Positions 1 through 9,581 of a DNA stretch of 64,000 nt are shown here, in pieces. Position 1 is the first letter of the stretch; each line of letters opens with the position of its first letter. The notes beneath the pieces were generated by a model. It saw nothing but the letters and a program-made list of their open reading frames with translations. It did no database searches and had not been told where the DNA came from. The DNA lies in contig NZ_OY781470.1 in the NCBI RefSeq assembly GCF_963676935.1, positions 62,001 through 126,000 of the forward strand, given 5' to 3'. Both the position numbers and the translations under genes were made by a program. The DNA comes from Halarcobacter sp. Lineage in GTDB: Bacteria > Campylobacterota > Campylobacteria > Campylobacterales > Arcobacteraceae.

Positions 1-1
1 A

Positions 2-211
2 AAATGTGGAAGTGAACCTAAAAAAGTAGAAAAAAAGGGTTCTTGTGGGGCTGGAAAATGTGGTTCTTCTGATAAAAAAATGATGCCAAAAAATGATGAG
101 ATGTCAGGCAATTCTGGTAAAAAAACTATTGCCTCTTGCGGTTCTGGGAAATGTGGATCTGATACAAAGAAAAAAGTTGAAGGTTCATGCGGTGCTGGAA
201 AATGTGGTTGA
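2..211 (+). CDS. Cys-rich bufferin-like RiPP precursor, C-terminal part
   Basis: The reading frame is open from the window edge to a TGA at 209-211, so the N-terminus, where a signal peptide would lie, is missing. The visible part is Lys/Gly/Ser-rich and repeats the block SCG(A/S)GKCG three times, with a further KCG at the start, giving regularly paired cysteines. Such Cys-rich peptides directly upstream of DUF692 and DUF2063 genes are known as bufferin-type RiPP precursors, whose cysteines are oxidised to copper-binding heterocycles. Gene order matches that model, with DUF692 starting 15 bp downstream. Copper binding is inferred from the family. Base composition is less AT-rich than the neighbours because of the Gly/Cys codons. 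Confidence 0.75.
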   Translation, partial: KCGSEPKKVEKKGSCGAGKCGSSDKKMMPKNDEMSGNSGKKTIASCGSGKCGSDTKKKVEGSCGAGKCG

Positions 212-226
212 TAGAAAGATTGTCTA

Positions 227-1048
227 ATGAAAAATCTTCAAGGATGTGGACTAGGACTTAGAAGCAGTTTTTTACTTGATGTTAAAAAGAGTGATTTCCA
301 ACCAGATTGGTGGGAAGTTACTCCAGAAAACTGGATGCATATGCCCAAAATATATGAAAAAGCATTTGAAGAAGCAGTTTTTTCAAGACCAACAGTTGCC
401 CACGGGTTATCTTTATCTATTGGTTCAGTGGAAAAAATTAATAAAAAATTTGTAAAACAGATAAAAGAGTTTTTAGACAGATACAAAATAGAATATTATT
501 CTGAACATCTTTCATTTTCATCTTTCAATGGAAAACAAAGTTATGAACTTTTACCAATACCAATGACTAAAAAAATGGTAAATACTGTTAGTGATAAGCT
601 AAAAGAGGTTGAGGATATTATTCAAAGAAATTTGATACTTGAAAATGCTACTTATTATTATGTTCCTTATGCAGAGATGGATGAGGTAGATTTTATAAAT
701 GAGGTATTAGATAAATCTGGTGCAAAAATGCTGTTAGATATTAATAATGTATTTGTTAACTCTGTAAATCATTCTTTTAAAGCAAGAAAATTTATTGATA
801 ATCTAGAAAAAAAATATATTTCATATATGCATATGGCAGGGCACTATTTTGATGAAGAGGCAAATATTAGAATTGATTCACATGGAATGCCAATTTGTTC
901 AGGGGTTTGGAAGTTATTAGAGTATACTTTAAAACAAGTTGATTCCCCTGTAATGATAGAAAGAGATAATAACATTCCACCATTAGAAGAGTTAGCTAAA
1001 GAGTATGAATCAATGAAAAAAATTGTACAAAGAGTTAGATATGCCTAA
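227..1048 (+). CDS. DUF692 / MNIO multinuclear iron oxidase
   Basis: This 273-aa protein has the DUF692 (MNIO, MbnB-like) TIM-barrel pattern. Likely metal ligands lie in AHGLSLS, SEHLS, LENATYYY, DINNV, HMAGH, DSHG and IERDNN, in the family order. MNIO enzymes use an iron cluster and oxygen to modify cysteines of a partner peptide. The Cys-rich precursor immediately upstream is the expected substrate, and the DUF2063 gene immediately downstream is the usual substrate-presenting partner. The ATG at 227 follows the precursor stop by 15 bp, so the genes are probably co-transcribed. The exact chemistry cannot be read from the sequence. Confidence 0.88.
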   Translation: MKNLQGCGLGLRSSFLLDVKKSDFQPDWWEVTPENWMHMPKIYEKAFEEAVFSRPTVAHGLSLSIGSVEKINKKFVKQIKEFLDRYKIEYYSEHLSFSSFNGKQSYELLPIPMTKKMVNTVSDKLKEVEDIIQRNLILENATYYYVPYAEMDEVDFINEVLDKSGAKMLLDINNVFVNSVNHSFKARKFIDNLEKKYISYMHMAGHYFDEEANIRIDSHGMPICSGVWKLLEYTLKQVDSPVMIERDNNIPPLEELAKEYESMKKIVQRVRYA

Positions 1049-1727
1049 GTTAGAAAAAGAGGTACAAATAAGATTTCTAGACAATCTTTTAGACCAAAGT
1101 AAGAAGTTTGAATCTTCTCCTATCTCTATTTATCAAAGACTAGTTTTTCAAAGATATGAAGAGGTACTTAGAAATAGTTTTCCACTTTTTATAAAAGAAG
1201 TTGATGAAGAACTTTTTGAAAATTCAATTAAAGATTTTATGAAAAAAACTCCAAGTACACCTTTTCTTTGGAAGGTTCCAAAAGATTATATAAAATTTGT
1301 AAAGAGAAATAAGTTATTTAATAAACAAAAATATCTTTACGAACTTCTTTATTTAGATTGGATAGAAATAGAGATTTATATGAGAGAATATAAGTTTTCT
1401 AAGAAAAAGAGATTTTCTTATAAAGATACTTATAAACTATCTAAAAGTGCAAGGATTAAGAAGTTTAAATATGATATTTTAAACAAAGAATATACGATAA
1501 GAAGAGAAAACTTTGTAGTTATATATTATGATTTTGAAACAAATGAAGTTGTTTATAGAGAGATAAATCATTTAATATATGAATTACTAAAAAGATTAGT
1601 TAAAAAACAAGAAATTGGCAAAATTCTACGAGAACTTTGTCTCGAAAATGAGATAGACTTTAAAGAGGCAAAAAAGCTTCTAAAAGAGCCTTTATTGGAA
1701 CTTTTATTGAATAAAGTATTTCTTTAA
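1041..1727 (+). CDS. DUF2063 partner of the MNIO enzyme
   Basis: This 228-aa protein belongs to the DUF2063 / MbnC-like type that binds the precursor and forms a complex with the MNIO enzyme. The N-terminal part (IYQRLVFQRYEEVLRNSFP) matches the family's helical region, and a WIEIE segment follows near residue 110. I chose ATG 1041 because it overlaps the MNIO stop by 8 bp and has AAAGAG upstream; an in-frame TTG at 1023 is the longer alternative. Tight overlap supports co-expression of peptide, oxidase and partner. The C-terminal third is Lys/Glu-rich and less recognisable. Confidence 0.78.
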   Translation: MPKLEKEVQIRFLDNLLDQSKKFESSPISIYQRLVFQRYEEVLRNSFPLFIKEVDEELFENSIKDFMKKTPSTPFLWKVPKDYIKFVKRNKLFNKQKYLYELLYLDWIEIEIYMREYKFSKKKRFSYKDTYKLSKSARIKKFKYDILNKEYTIRRENFVVIYYDFETNEVVYREINHLIYELLKRLVKKQEIGKILRELCLENEIDFKEAKKLLKEPLLELLLNKVFL

Positions 1728-1731
1728 AGAA

Positions 1732-3870
1732 TTACTTATATTCAATTCTATCTCTTCCACTATTCTTTGCATTATACAGTGCTATATCGGCTCTATTTAG
1801 GATAGACTTTACTGTATCTTCTTTTTTAGAAATAGTTACTCCAAAGCTTGCCGTTTTATTTTCAACTCTATAAAATGGATATTCAGAAATTTTATTTTTG
1901 ATAGATTCCATTAGTTTTAATGTACCCTCAAGATCTGATTCTGGACAAATTATCACAAACTCTTCCCCACCATATCTGCCTACAAAATCTGTTTTTCTTT
2001 TATTTGTATTTAGAATAGTTGCAAACTCTTCTAATACTTTATCTCCTGTTTGGTGACCAAAAGTGTCATTTACTTCTTTAAATTTATCTATATCAATAAT
2101 TGCTAAACCAAAGTTATGACCAAATCTTTCATTTCTATTTATCTCTAGTTTTAAGAGTTCTTCTATTTTTCTTCTATTATATAAGTTTGTTAATTTATCA
2201 GTTGTTGCAAGTTTTTCTAACTCTTTGTTCTTATCTTCAATATCTTTTTGTGCTTTTGCTAGAAGTTTATTTGTTTTTATAATTTTTCTATTCCAGTAAA
2301 CTACTAAAAGGATAAATACTAAAGAAACAAGGGCTACTCTCCATACAAGGTCATAATTTACCCCTTTTTCATATTTAATAGGTAGCCATTTATTAAAAAT
2401 TTCTCTATGAATCTCATTTGTTAAGCTATCTATTGTTTTTTGTAATATATTTAATAGTGTTTTATCATCTTTTACAACAGCCATTGAGAGTTTTAATGTT
2501 TCATCAATTTTCCCAGCTATTTTAAGTTCTCCGAAATATTTTTGTTGGAATTCATATCCAATACTTGCAAGTGTATCAATATAGCCAAAAAGTTTTCCAT
2601 TTTTTACTTTCTCTAAACCCTCTTTTATATTTTCAACTTCAACTAAATTAAGAGATGGGTATTTTTGTCTTAAAATTTTTACAAAAGCATCACCTTTTAT
2701 AATCCCTATTTTTTTACCTTGTAAATCAAGTATATGGTTTATAAATGGAACATCAACAGTAGTTGCTACAACTAAAGGTACATTTAAATAGTTACTTGTA
2801 AAGTTTAAATATTTTTTTCTCTCGTATGTTTCCATTCCGAGGGCTATCATGTCACATTTTCCCTCTTTTACATAAGTTATTGATTCATTCCAATTTTCTG
2901 TTTTTACAAGTTTAAATTTAGCAGATAAAACTTTTTCAAATAAAGTATAATAATCAGAACTAATCCCTGAATGTGCTCCTTTTTCATTTAATCCTTCAAA
3001 AGGTAAACCGTCAGGGTTTATACAGTATTTAATTACTTTTGTATTTAAATAAGCTCTTTCATCTTTGTTAAGCTCAATATGTCCACCTTTATACTCTTTT
3101 ATAGAACCAATCCATTTAGTTACAAGTTCCTCTTTTTCTTTGTTTGTAATAGAGTTTAAAGCTTTTTGTAAAATAGAAGCTAAAATTGGCTTTTGAGGAT
3201 TTACTCCAAGTCTTAAATCCTCTTTTTTTGTATTTGGTAAAACCAATTCACTAGCAATTTTAATATTTGAGTATAGGTTTTTTTTAATAAAGTAATTAAT
3301 GTTTGTCAGGTTTTGCATTAAAGCATCGATTTTACCAAAAACTAAATCTTTTGTTAACTCTTCATAAGTATCATAATAAACTAAATTAATATCTCCAACT
3401 TTTTTTAATTCTTCAATATAAAAAACATCTTTTAATACACCAACTTTTTTTCCTATTAAACTTTTTATCTCAAGATATTCACCAAAATCATCCCTTACAA
3501 ACACTGTGATGGGAATATCATAATAAGAGCTTGTAAAAGTAGTAAAGGGTTCTCTAAATTTTTTGTGAGAAATACTTGTGATAACATCTAATTCTTTGTT
3601 TTTAAAAGCTGTATAAATAGTGGTCCATTTTGCGATAGTTTTTTCAAATACCAAACCTGTACGTTGAGATATAATATTTAATAATTCATGTTCAAATCCC
3701 ACAGGAGTATTTTTTGTATAGTATGAGAACGGGGCAAAATCTGGCATCATTCCAACTTTAACTAAAGTGTTTTTCTTTATAAACTCTTTTTCCTCATTTG
3801 TAAAGGTTATTGGATTTGCTAATATTTGAGTTGTTATAAAAAATAAAATGATTAATAAAAAAAATCGCAT
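1732..3870 (-). CDS. Diguanylate cyclase with two substrate-binding sensor domains
   Basis: The protein begins with a signal or anchor segment (MRFFLLIILFF). Two consecutive periplasmic solute-binding (SBP_bac_3-like) domains follow, then a membrane helix near residues 520-540, a short coiled coil and a C-terminal GGDEF domain. The active-site motif is intact as RYGGEEF, so c-di-GMP synthesis is expected. Tandem SBP domains suggest it senses a small ligand such as an amino acid in the periplasm. I chose the internal ATG at 3870 because it has AAGG upstream and starts right at the signal peptide. An ATG at 3915 would add 15 residues but has a poorer ribosome site. It converges on the DUF2063 gene with only 4 bp between them. 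Confidence 0.85.
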   Translation of the reverse strand: MRFFLLIILFFITTQILANPITFTNEEKEFIKKNTLVKVGMMPDFAPFSYYTKNTPVGFEHELLNIISQRTGLVFEKTIAKWTTIYTAFKNKELDVITSISHKKFREPFTTFTSSYYDIPITVFVRDDFGEYLEIKSLIGKKVGVLKDVFYIEELKKVGDINLVYYDTYEELTKDLVFGKIDALMQNLTNINYFIKKNLYSNIKIASELVLPNTKKEDLRLGVNPQKPILASILQKALNSITNKEKEELVTKWIGSIKEYKGGHIELNKDERAYLNTKVIKYCINPDGLPFEGLNEKGAHSGISSDYYTLFEKVLSAKFKLVKTENWNESITYVKEGKCDMIALGMETYERKKYLNFTSNYLNVPLVVATTVDVPFINHILDLQGKKIGIIKGDAFVKILRQKYPSLNLVEVENIKEGLEKVKNGKLFGYIDTLASIGYEFQQKYFGELKIAGKIDETLKLSMAVVKDDKTLLNILQKTIDSLTNEIHREIFNKWLPIKYEKGVNYDLVWRVALVSLVFILLVVYWNRKIIKTNKLLAKAQKDIEDKNKELEKLATTDKLTNLYNRRKIEELLKLEINRNERFGHNFGLAIIDIDKFKEVNDTFGHQTGDKVLEEFATILNTNKRKTDFVGRYGGEEFVIICPESDLEGTLKLMESIKNKISEYPFYRVENKTASFGVTISKKEDTVKSILNRADIALYNAKNSGRDRIEYK

Positions 3871-4082
3871 AAGGAACCTTAAAAAGTTAATATAATTGTA
3901 GTTAGTATTATACATGAATATTCTTAGAATAATTGGTAGCTTTTTATAAAAAAGTTTCTAGGAGTTTGTATTGGAAAGCTTAAAAAAAGGCTACTTAATC
4001 TTCTTCTAAATATTTAGTAACTTTTTTTAATTTCTCCCTTTTTATAGGGATATAGTTTTTTAAGTAGAGTATTGAAAAATCT

Positions 4083-5432
4083 TTAAACACAAAGTTTTTT
4101 CAATATGTTTTGTGTATAAATATATGCAAATATAGCAGCACTATATATCATAACTAAAACACCAACCCAAAGGTAAATATAGTCTAAATCTAAAATAACA
4201 ACAAGCATATATGCAATAATAAATTTTGCAGCAATCTGTCTATATAGAGCTATATAAAGTATCATTTTAGGTTTTTTTATTCCTTGTAGGGTTGATACAC
4301 TAATGAACAAAATAACATAAGCATAGAAGATTAAAACCTCTACTATTAAATAGTTATAACCATATGAGATAACTTCTGGGTCATTATCAAATTGTGTGAT
4401 TATTAGTTTTCCAAAAATATATAAAAAGATGATTCCAAATGTAGCAATTATAAAACCATATTTTAGTGCTTTGTTAACTGTTTCTTGAACCCTGTCATAT
4501 CTTTTCGCACCAAAATTATTTGAAACTAAAGATAATACAGCAGAACTAAGTCCAAGTGCAGGTAAAAGCATAAGTTGTTCAACCCTAAATCCTACCCCAT
4601 AACCAGCAACAGCTTTTACTCCATATAAAGATACAAAATACATTAATATCAAAGAACCTATAGACATAATAAGCATATTTAAACTTGAAGGAATCCCTTG
4701 TGTTAAAAGCTCTTTATATATTTTTTTATGGGGAAGAAAATATTTAAGATTTTCAAAATGGATTAGTTTTGTTTGTAAAACTTTATAAAGCATATAAATA
4801 CTATTTAAAATTTGTATTAAAACTGTAGCAAAAGCGATACCTGATATCCCCATCTCAGGGATAATCCAAAAACCATATATAAAAAGTGGATTTAGGGCTA
4901 AGTTTGCAAAAAAACCAAAAATAAGAGTATTTCTATAAGATTTTGTATCCCCTTTAGAAACTAGGATTGCATTTAATGCAAAGTTTGTCATAAAAAATAT
5001 AGTACCAGCTAAAATAACATTTATATAAGCCAATGAGGTATTTAAATATTCACCTGAAGCACCTAATACTTGAAATAAATATGGGGAAAATATAAAACCA
5101 ACTATTGTAAGTAAAACAGCTAGTATTTGCATAAATAATATCCCTTTGTGGGCATATAAAGAAGCCAAAAAGAATTTATTGTTTCCACTGGCATTTCCAA
5201 TTAATGCTGTAATAGCAGATGAAAAACCATATCCAAGTCCTATTATTACAAAAAATATCATAAAAGATAGGGAAAGGGCAGAGATAGCTTGCGTGGAAAT
5301 AAGTCCAGCATAAAAGGTATCTACTACATTGTAAAGTGTGTTAAAAATCATTCCTGTACTTGCAGGGATTGCTATTTGTTTTAGTAAAGTTGGAATATCA
5401 TCAGTTAAAAGGTAGTTTTTATTGTTTTCCAC
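4083..5432 (-). CDS. MATE family efflux transporter
   Basis: This 449-aa protein has about twelve hydrophobic segments in two homologous halves, as in MATE exporters (usual length about 450). The N-terminus (IPTLLKQIAIPASTGMIFNTLYNVVDTFYAGLIS) and the second-half repeat (LLTQGIPSSLNMLIMSIG) are typical. Family members extrude cationic drugs or metabolites with Na+ or H+ antiport across the inner membrane. The substrate cannot be predicted. It is separated from homoserine dehydrogenase by about 70 bp and may have its own promoter. Confidence 0.9.
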   Translation of the reverse strand: MENNKNYLLTDDIPTLLKQIAIPASTGMIFNTLYNVVDTFYAGLISTQAISALSLSFMIFFVIIGLGYGFSSAITALIGNASGNNKFFLASLYAHKGILFMQILAVLLTIVGFIFSPYLFQVLGASGEYLNTSLAYINVILAGTIFFMTNFALNAILVSKGDTKSYRNTLIFGFFANLALNPLFIYGFWIIPEMGISGIAFATVLIQILNSIYMLYKVLQTKLIHFENLKYFLPHKKIYKELLTQGIPSSLNMLIMSIGSLILMYFVSLYGVKAVAGYGVGFRVEQLMLLPALGLSSAVLSLVSNNFGAKRYDRVQETVNKALKYGFIIATFGIIFLYIFGKLIITQFDNDPEVISYGYNYLIVEVLIFYAYVILFISVSTLQGIKKPKMILYIALYRQIAAKFIIAYMLVVILDLDYIYLWVGVLVMIYSAAIFAYIYTQNILKKLCV

Positions 5433-5500
5433 AAGTTATCCATATATATTAGTTGTGAAATAGTATCTTAATAAAGTTTAGAAAAATTTAGAATAGAAGA

Positions 5501-6760
5501 TTAATCTTCTATTCTAATCATTGCAGGTTTTGCAGTTACTACTTTTGTCTCTTCAATAGTTTTAAGTGCAGCAACTATATTTTTTTCAACTGAAGTATGA
5601 GTTGATAATAAAATATGTGCACAAGTTGTATTTAAAGGCTTTTGAATCATCTTTTCTATAGAGATATTTCTCTCCCCTAAGATAGTGGCAATTTTTGCTA
5701 AAACACCTGCTTTGTCTTCAACTCTAAGTCTTAGATAATATTTTGTCTCAATGTCATCTTTTGACATTAGTTTTAGGTTTTTACCATGTGGTTTTTCAAA
5801 ACCTAACATTGGTGAACCTTTACCTCTTCTTGCTATGTCTATTATATTTGCAACAACAGCTGAAGCAGTTGCATCACCACCTGCCCCAGCTCCATAATAC
5901 ATAGTTTCACCAACTTTGTCTCCTATTACAGAAACTCCATTCATAACACCATCAACTTTTGCAATCATCTCTTCTTTTGGAATAAGTACAGGGTGAACTC
6001 TAAGTTCAATCTCTTCACCAACTTTTTTAGCAATTGTTAATAGTTTTATTGAATAGTTAAACTCATTTGCAAAATCAATATCTTCTGGTGAAATATTTTG
6101 AATCCCTTCGATTAAAATATCTTCAGGCTTTGCATCTATACCATAAGCAATAGAACCAAGAATTAAAAGTTTGTGAGCAGCATCAAATCCCCCAACATCA
6201 AATGTTGGATCAGCTTCAGCATAACCTAAATCTTGAGATTCTTTTAAAATAGTATCGTAATCTACACCCTCACCAATCATTTTAGTAAGCATATAATTAC
6301 AAGTACCATTCATAATACCTCTAATTGATTGGATATTATTTGCAGTTAATCCATCCCTTAAAGCATTAATAATTGGAATACCACCTGCTACTGCTGCTTC
6401 ATATTCAAAGGCTGTATCCCCAGCTATCTCTTGAAGCTCATATCTATGATAAGCAAGAAGTGCTTTATTTGCAGTAACAACAGCTTTACCTTTTCTAAGT
6501 GCTTTTTTTACTATTTCGTATGGTTTTTCAATTCCACCCATAAGTTCAACAATAACATCAATTGAGTCATCATTTAAAACTTTATCAACATCATCGGTTA
6601 ATTCGATTGTTACATCTCTTTTCTTACTAAGATTATTAACAACACCTATGGCAGGTACAATCTCACAACCAGCTCTTGCAGCAATAATATCTTTATTGTC
6701 TCTTAAAATATTAGCAACACTAGCTCCAACAGTACCTACTCCTATTATTCCTATTTTCAT
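5501..6760 (-). CDS. hom: Homoserine dehydrogenase
   Basis: This 419-aa enzyme reduces aspartate semialdehyde to homoserine for threonine and methionine synthesis. The N-terminal dinucleotide-binding motif is MKIGIIGVGTVGASVA. It is followed by the catalytic domain with NKALLA and the GIMNGTCNYML and EADPTFDVGG segments. A C-terminal ACT domain (roughly residues 340-415, VEDKAGVLAKIATILGERN) suggests feedback control by an amino acid. Length is normal for the ACT-containing form. It lies 9 bp downstream of the aminotransferase gene, so the two are likely one amino-acid biosynthesis transcript. Confidence 0.95.
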   Translation of the reverse strand: MKIGIIGVGTVGASVANILRDNKDIIAARAGCEIVPAIGVVNNLSKKRDVTIELTDDVDKVLNDDSIDVIVELMGGIEKPYEIVKKALRKGKAVVTANKALLAYHRYELQEIAGDTAFEYEAAVAGGIPIINALRDGLTANNIQSIRGIMNGTCNYMLTKMIGEGVDYDTILKESQDLGYAEADPTFDVGGFDAAHKLLILGSIAYGIDAKPEDILIEGIQNISPEDIDFANEFNYSIKLLTIAKKVGEEIELRVHPVLIPKEEMIAKVDGVMNGVSVIGDKVGETMYYGAGAGGDATASAVVANIIDIARRGKGSPMLGFEKPHGKNLKLMSKDDIETKYYLRLRVEDKAGVLAKIATILGERNISIEKMIQKPLNTTCAHILLSTHTSVEKNIVAALKTIEETKVVTAKPAMIRIED

Positions 6761-6769
6761 TAAACTTTC

Positions 6770-7978
6770 CTATAAACTATTTAAATATTTTTTTATATTT
6801 TTTGCAGCTTGTCTGATTCTTTTTTCATTTTCAATCAGGGCTATTCTAACATATTGATCACCATAATGACCAAACCCAATACCTGGACTTACAGCCACTT
6901 TAGCTTCGGTCAGAAGTTGTTTAGAAAACTCCATACTTCCTAAGTGTTGAGCCTTTTTGGGAATTTTTGCCCAGATAAACATAGATGCATTTGGAACATT
7001 CATCTCCCAACCTGCATCTTTGAAAGCTTCAACCATAATGTCTCTTCTTTTTCTATATTTCTCAATATGCTCTTCTACACACTCTTGTGGTCCATCTAAT
7101 GCAACTGTTGCTGCAACTTGAATTGGTGTAAACATACCATAGTCAAGCCAAGACTTAATTCTTTTTAATGCTCCAATCAGTTTTTCATTTCCAACCATAA
7201 ATCCAACTCTCCAACCTGCCATATTGTATGACTTAGAAAGAGTAAAAGACTCAACTGCAACGTCAAGTGCACCTTTAGCTTGGAAGATTGATGGAGTTTT
7301 ATATCCATCAAATGTGATATCTGCATAAGCAATATCAGAGATGATATAAAATCTCTCTTTTTTCGCCATATCAACAAGTCTTTGGTAAAACTCTGGTCTA
7401 ACTGTTGCACACGATGGATTGTGTGGGAAGTTTACTAATACATATTTTACTCTAGGGATTGATTCATCAATAGTTTTTTGAAGTCTTTCAAAAAATAGTT
7501 CTTCATCAACTTTAAAATCATCTCCAAATGGAAGTTCAAAATTATGAATTGCTCCACCAGCTAACATAAATGCATAAGAGTGAATAGGGTAAGTTGGGTC
7601 TGGAACAACCGCAACATCACCAACATTTACAATTGCTTGAACTAGGTGAACATATCCCTCTTTACTTCCCATAGTTGCAACAGCATGTTTATTTGGATCT
7701 AAATAATCAACGCCATATTTTCTTTTATACCAGTTACAAATAGCAAGTCTTAATTTGTAAATACCAGCACTTGCACTATAACCATGGTTTTTTGGTTTAT
7801 CAGCTGTTTCTTTTAGTTTATCAACAATATGTTGTGGTGCAGGACCATCAGGATTTCCCATTGAGAAATCTATAATATCTTCACCTGCTCTTCTTGCTTC
7901 CATTTTAATAGCATTAACTTCTGCAAACACATAGTTTGGAAGCCTTTTCATTCTTTCAAATTCAATTTCTGGAAACAT
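6770..7978 (-). CDS. PLP-dependent aminotransferase (LL-DAP aminotransferase / AlaC type)
   Basis: This 402-aa fold-type I aminotransferase has the PLP lysine in SFTLSKSYNMAGWRVGF, the VNFPHNPSCA segment and the C-terminal arginine in YVRIALIE. It is of the class I/II group annotated in this phylum either as LL-diaminopimelate aminotransferase or as an alanine/glutamate-pyruvate aminotransferase. The position between homoserine dehydrogenase and a periplasmic protein supports a role in aspartate-family or alanine metabolism. Sequence alone does not settle the substrate. Confidence 0.85.
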   Translation of the reverse strand: MFPEIEFERMKRLPNYVFAEVNAIKMEARRAGEDIIDFSMGNPDGPAPQHIVDKLKETADKPKNHGYSASAGIYKLRLAICNWYKRKYGVDYLDPNKHAVATMGSKEGYVHLVQAIVNVGDVAVVPDPTYPIHSYAFMLAGGAIHNFELPFGDDFKVDEELFFERLQKTIDESIPRVKYVLVNFPHNPSCATVRPEFYQRLVDMAKKERFYIISDIAYADITFDGYKTPSIFQAKGALDVAVESFTLSKSYNMAGWRVGFMVGNEKLIGALKRIKSWLDYGMFTPIQVAATVALDGPQECVEEHIEKYRKRRDIMVEAFKDAGWEMNVPNASMFIWAKIPKKAQHLGSMEFSKQLLTEAKVAVSPGIGFGHYGDQYVRIALIENEKRIRQAAKNIKKYLNSL

Positions 7979-7983
7979 TTTTT

Positions 7984-8802
7984 TTACTCCTTAATTATTA
8001 CACTTAAACCACGCTTTATATTTGCAAGCGTGTAAATATCATCTATTTTTATATAATTAGTCTCTTCTGGAATTTCCAATAGAAGAGAATCCTTCTTTTC
8101 ATCTGCTTTTACGATAGCTAGAATATCTAGATGTTTATCATAAAAAACCACTTGAGGAAACCAGTGATTACCATATTTTGAAATTATATTAATAATTTTT
8201 GCATTTTCTACTTTTATAAAATATGGACTTAATGGCTTCCTAAAATTTACCCTCTCATTATTTGTAATTGTATACGCATTTGAAAGGATAGAGTTAGATG
8301 TATCAATCTCATACATCCACTTTACAAACCCCTCTTGTTTGATATCAACAAATTTGCAATTGTTTTTTGCTAACTCTTTTGATAACATAAGAGGGTCGAT
8401 GGCGGCCTCGGTTTTAAGGTTAATAGTCCATCTTATAGATCTAGCATCTTCGTAAATTAACTCTTTGGTAAAATAGTGATAATATCCTAGTGCAGTTAAA
8501 GAATCAGAAATTATTTTCATAGATTTAATAGGATCATTAGAGATTTTAAAAGTTATTGAGATATCTTCTGGTCTATCCAATCCAACTTTTAGTAATCCAT
8601 TTTCCTTAAGTTTCTCCATTACTGTAATATAATTAACACTTCCATCTGAATAAAATGCAGAGTTGTTTTGAAATAAATAGTCTATTAAACTTTTATTTTC
8701 ATTGAACTCTTTATACCCTATAATATTTTGAATCTTATCATCCAAAACAGAAGCATTTAACACTATTACACTAATAAAAAGTAAACTTAGTTTTTTAATC
8801 AT
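7984..8802 (-). CDS. Exported protein of unknown function
   Basis: This 272-aa protein starts with a signal peptide (MIKKLSLLFISVIVLNASVLDD), so it is probably periplasmic. I do not recognise a catalytic motif. The middle alternates short strands and helices (residues 55-190), and a C-terminal all-beta region includes YKLDDIYTLANIKRG-like text. It sits 5 bp upstream of the aminotransferase gene and 9 bp downstream of the rRNA methyltransferase gene, so it is in one transcript with housekeeping genes. It may be a lineage-conserved Campylobacterota protein. Confidence 0.6.
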   Translation of the reverse strand: MIKKLSLLFISVIVLNASVLDDKIQNIIGYKEFNENKSLIDYLFQNNSAFYSDGSVNYITVMEKLKENGLLKVGLDRPEDISITFKISNDPIKSMKIISDSLTALGYYHYFTKELIYEDARSIRWTINLKTEAAIDPLMLSKELAKNNCKFVDIKQEGFVKWMYEIDTSNSILSNAYTITNNERVNFRKPLSPYFIKVENAKIINIISKYGNHWFPQVVFYDKHLDILAIVKADEKKDSLLLEIPEETNYIKIDDIYTLANIKRGLSVIIKE

Positions 8803-8811
8803 TTTCCACTC

Positions 8812-9495
8812 TTATTTTTTTAAGTTATAAATTAATATTCCACCAGCAACAGATACATTTAAAGAATCAAAGTTATTTGACATCTTAATTGAAATCTTTT
8901 GATCAAGCTTTTTTATCATCTTATTTGAAAGTCCATCACCTTCATTTCCAAGAACTAATGCCGTTTTTTCACAATCGTTTTCAAAGCCTTTTAAATCAAT
9001 ACCATCCATTGATGCACCAAAAAGTTTGAATCCATTTTGTTTTAATTCATTGGCTACATCCAATGAGTTTGGATTATGACAAAAGGAAATATCAAAAAGT
9101 GCTCCACTACTAGTTTTTGCTATACCTTCAAAGTTTAGTTGTTTTACATTGCTCGCAATTATTGTATTTACACCTAAAGAGTAAGCTGTTCGACATATTG
9201 CTCCAATATTCCCAACGTCAGTAAGTCCATCTAAAACTACAACAAAATCTGAATCTTTTATATCTTTTAAAGATGAAGTTTCAAACTCTTTTAGTCTTAG
9301 AAAAAAACCTTGGTGGTTTCCACCTTTAGCTAAACTTTGTGCTTTTTTATTATCAAGCTTTATAATTTTTTTATTTAGACTAGTAAATCTTTTAAATAGT
9401 TTTGGTTCAATATCTTTTGAAAACATAACTTCTTCTATAAGATTTGGATGTCTATCAAGTACGTAGAGTACTACTTGTTTTCCGTATATAATCAT
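8812..9495 (-). CDS. rlmB: 23S rRNA 2'-O-ribose methyltransferase, TrmH/RlmB family
   Basis: This 227-aa SPOUT methyltransferase has a short N-terminal substrate-binding domain (residues 1-70) and the catalytic knot. Motif 1 is LDGLTDVGNIGAICRTA, motif 2 is LVLGNEGDGLS and motif 3 is SLNVSVAGGILIYN. RlmB uses SAM to methylate G2251 of 23S rRNA; the alternative is a related TrmH-family enzyme. Length is slightly short but complete. It probably heads the minus-strand run leading into the exported protein and the amino-acid genes. Confidence 0.85.
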   Translation of the reverse strand: MIIYGKQVVLYVLDRHPNLIEEVMFSKDIEPKLFKRFTSLNKKIIKLDNKKAQSLAKGGNHQGFFLRLKEFETSSLKDIKDSDFVVVLDGLTDVGNIGAICRTAYSLGVNTIIASNVKQLNFEGIAKTSSGALFDISFCHNPNSLDVANELKQNGFKLFGASMDGIDLKGFENDCEKTALVLGNEGDGLSNKMIKKLDQKISIKMSNNFDSLNVSVAGGILIYNLKK

Positions 9496-9581
9496 GGGCT
9501 AGATTTTATCTAAAATTTGTTGATAATTCACTTTCAAATCAAAAGAATATTAAGGAAAGGAAAATTATATGAAAATAAATC

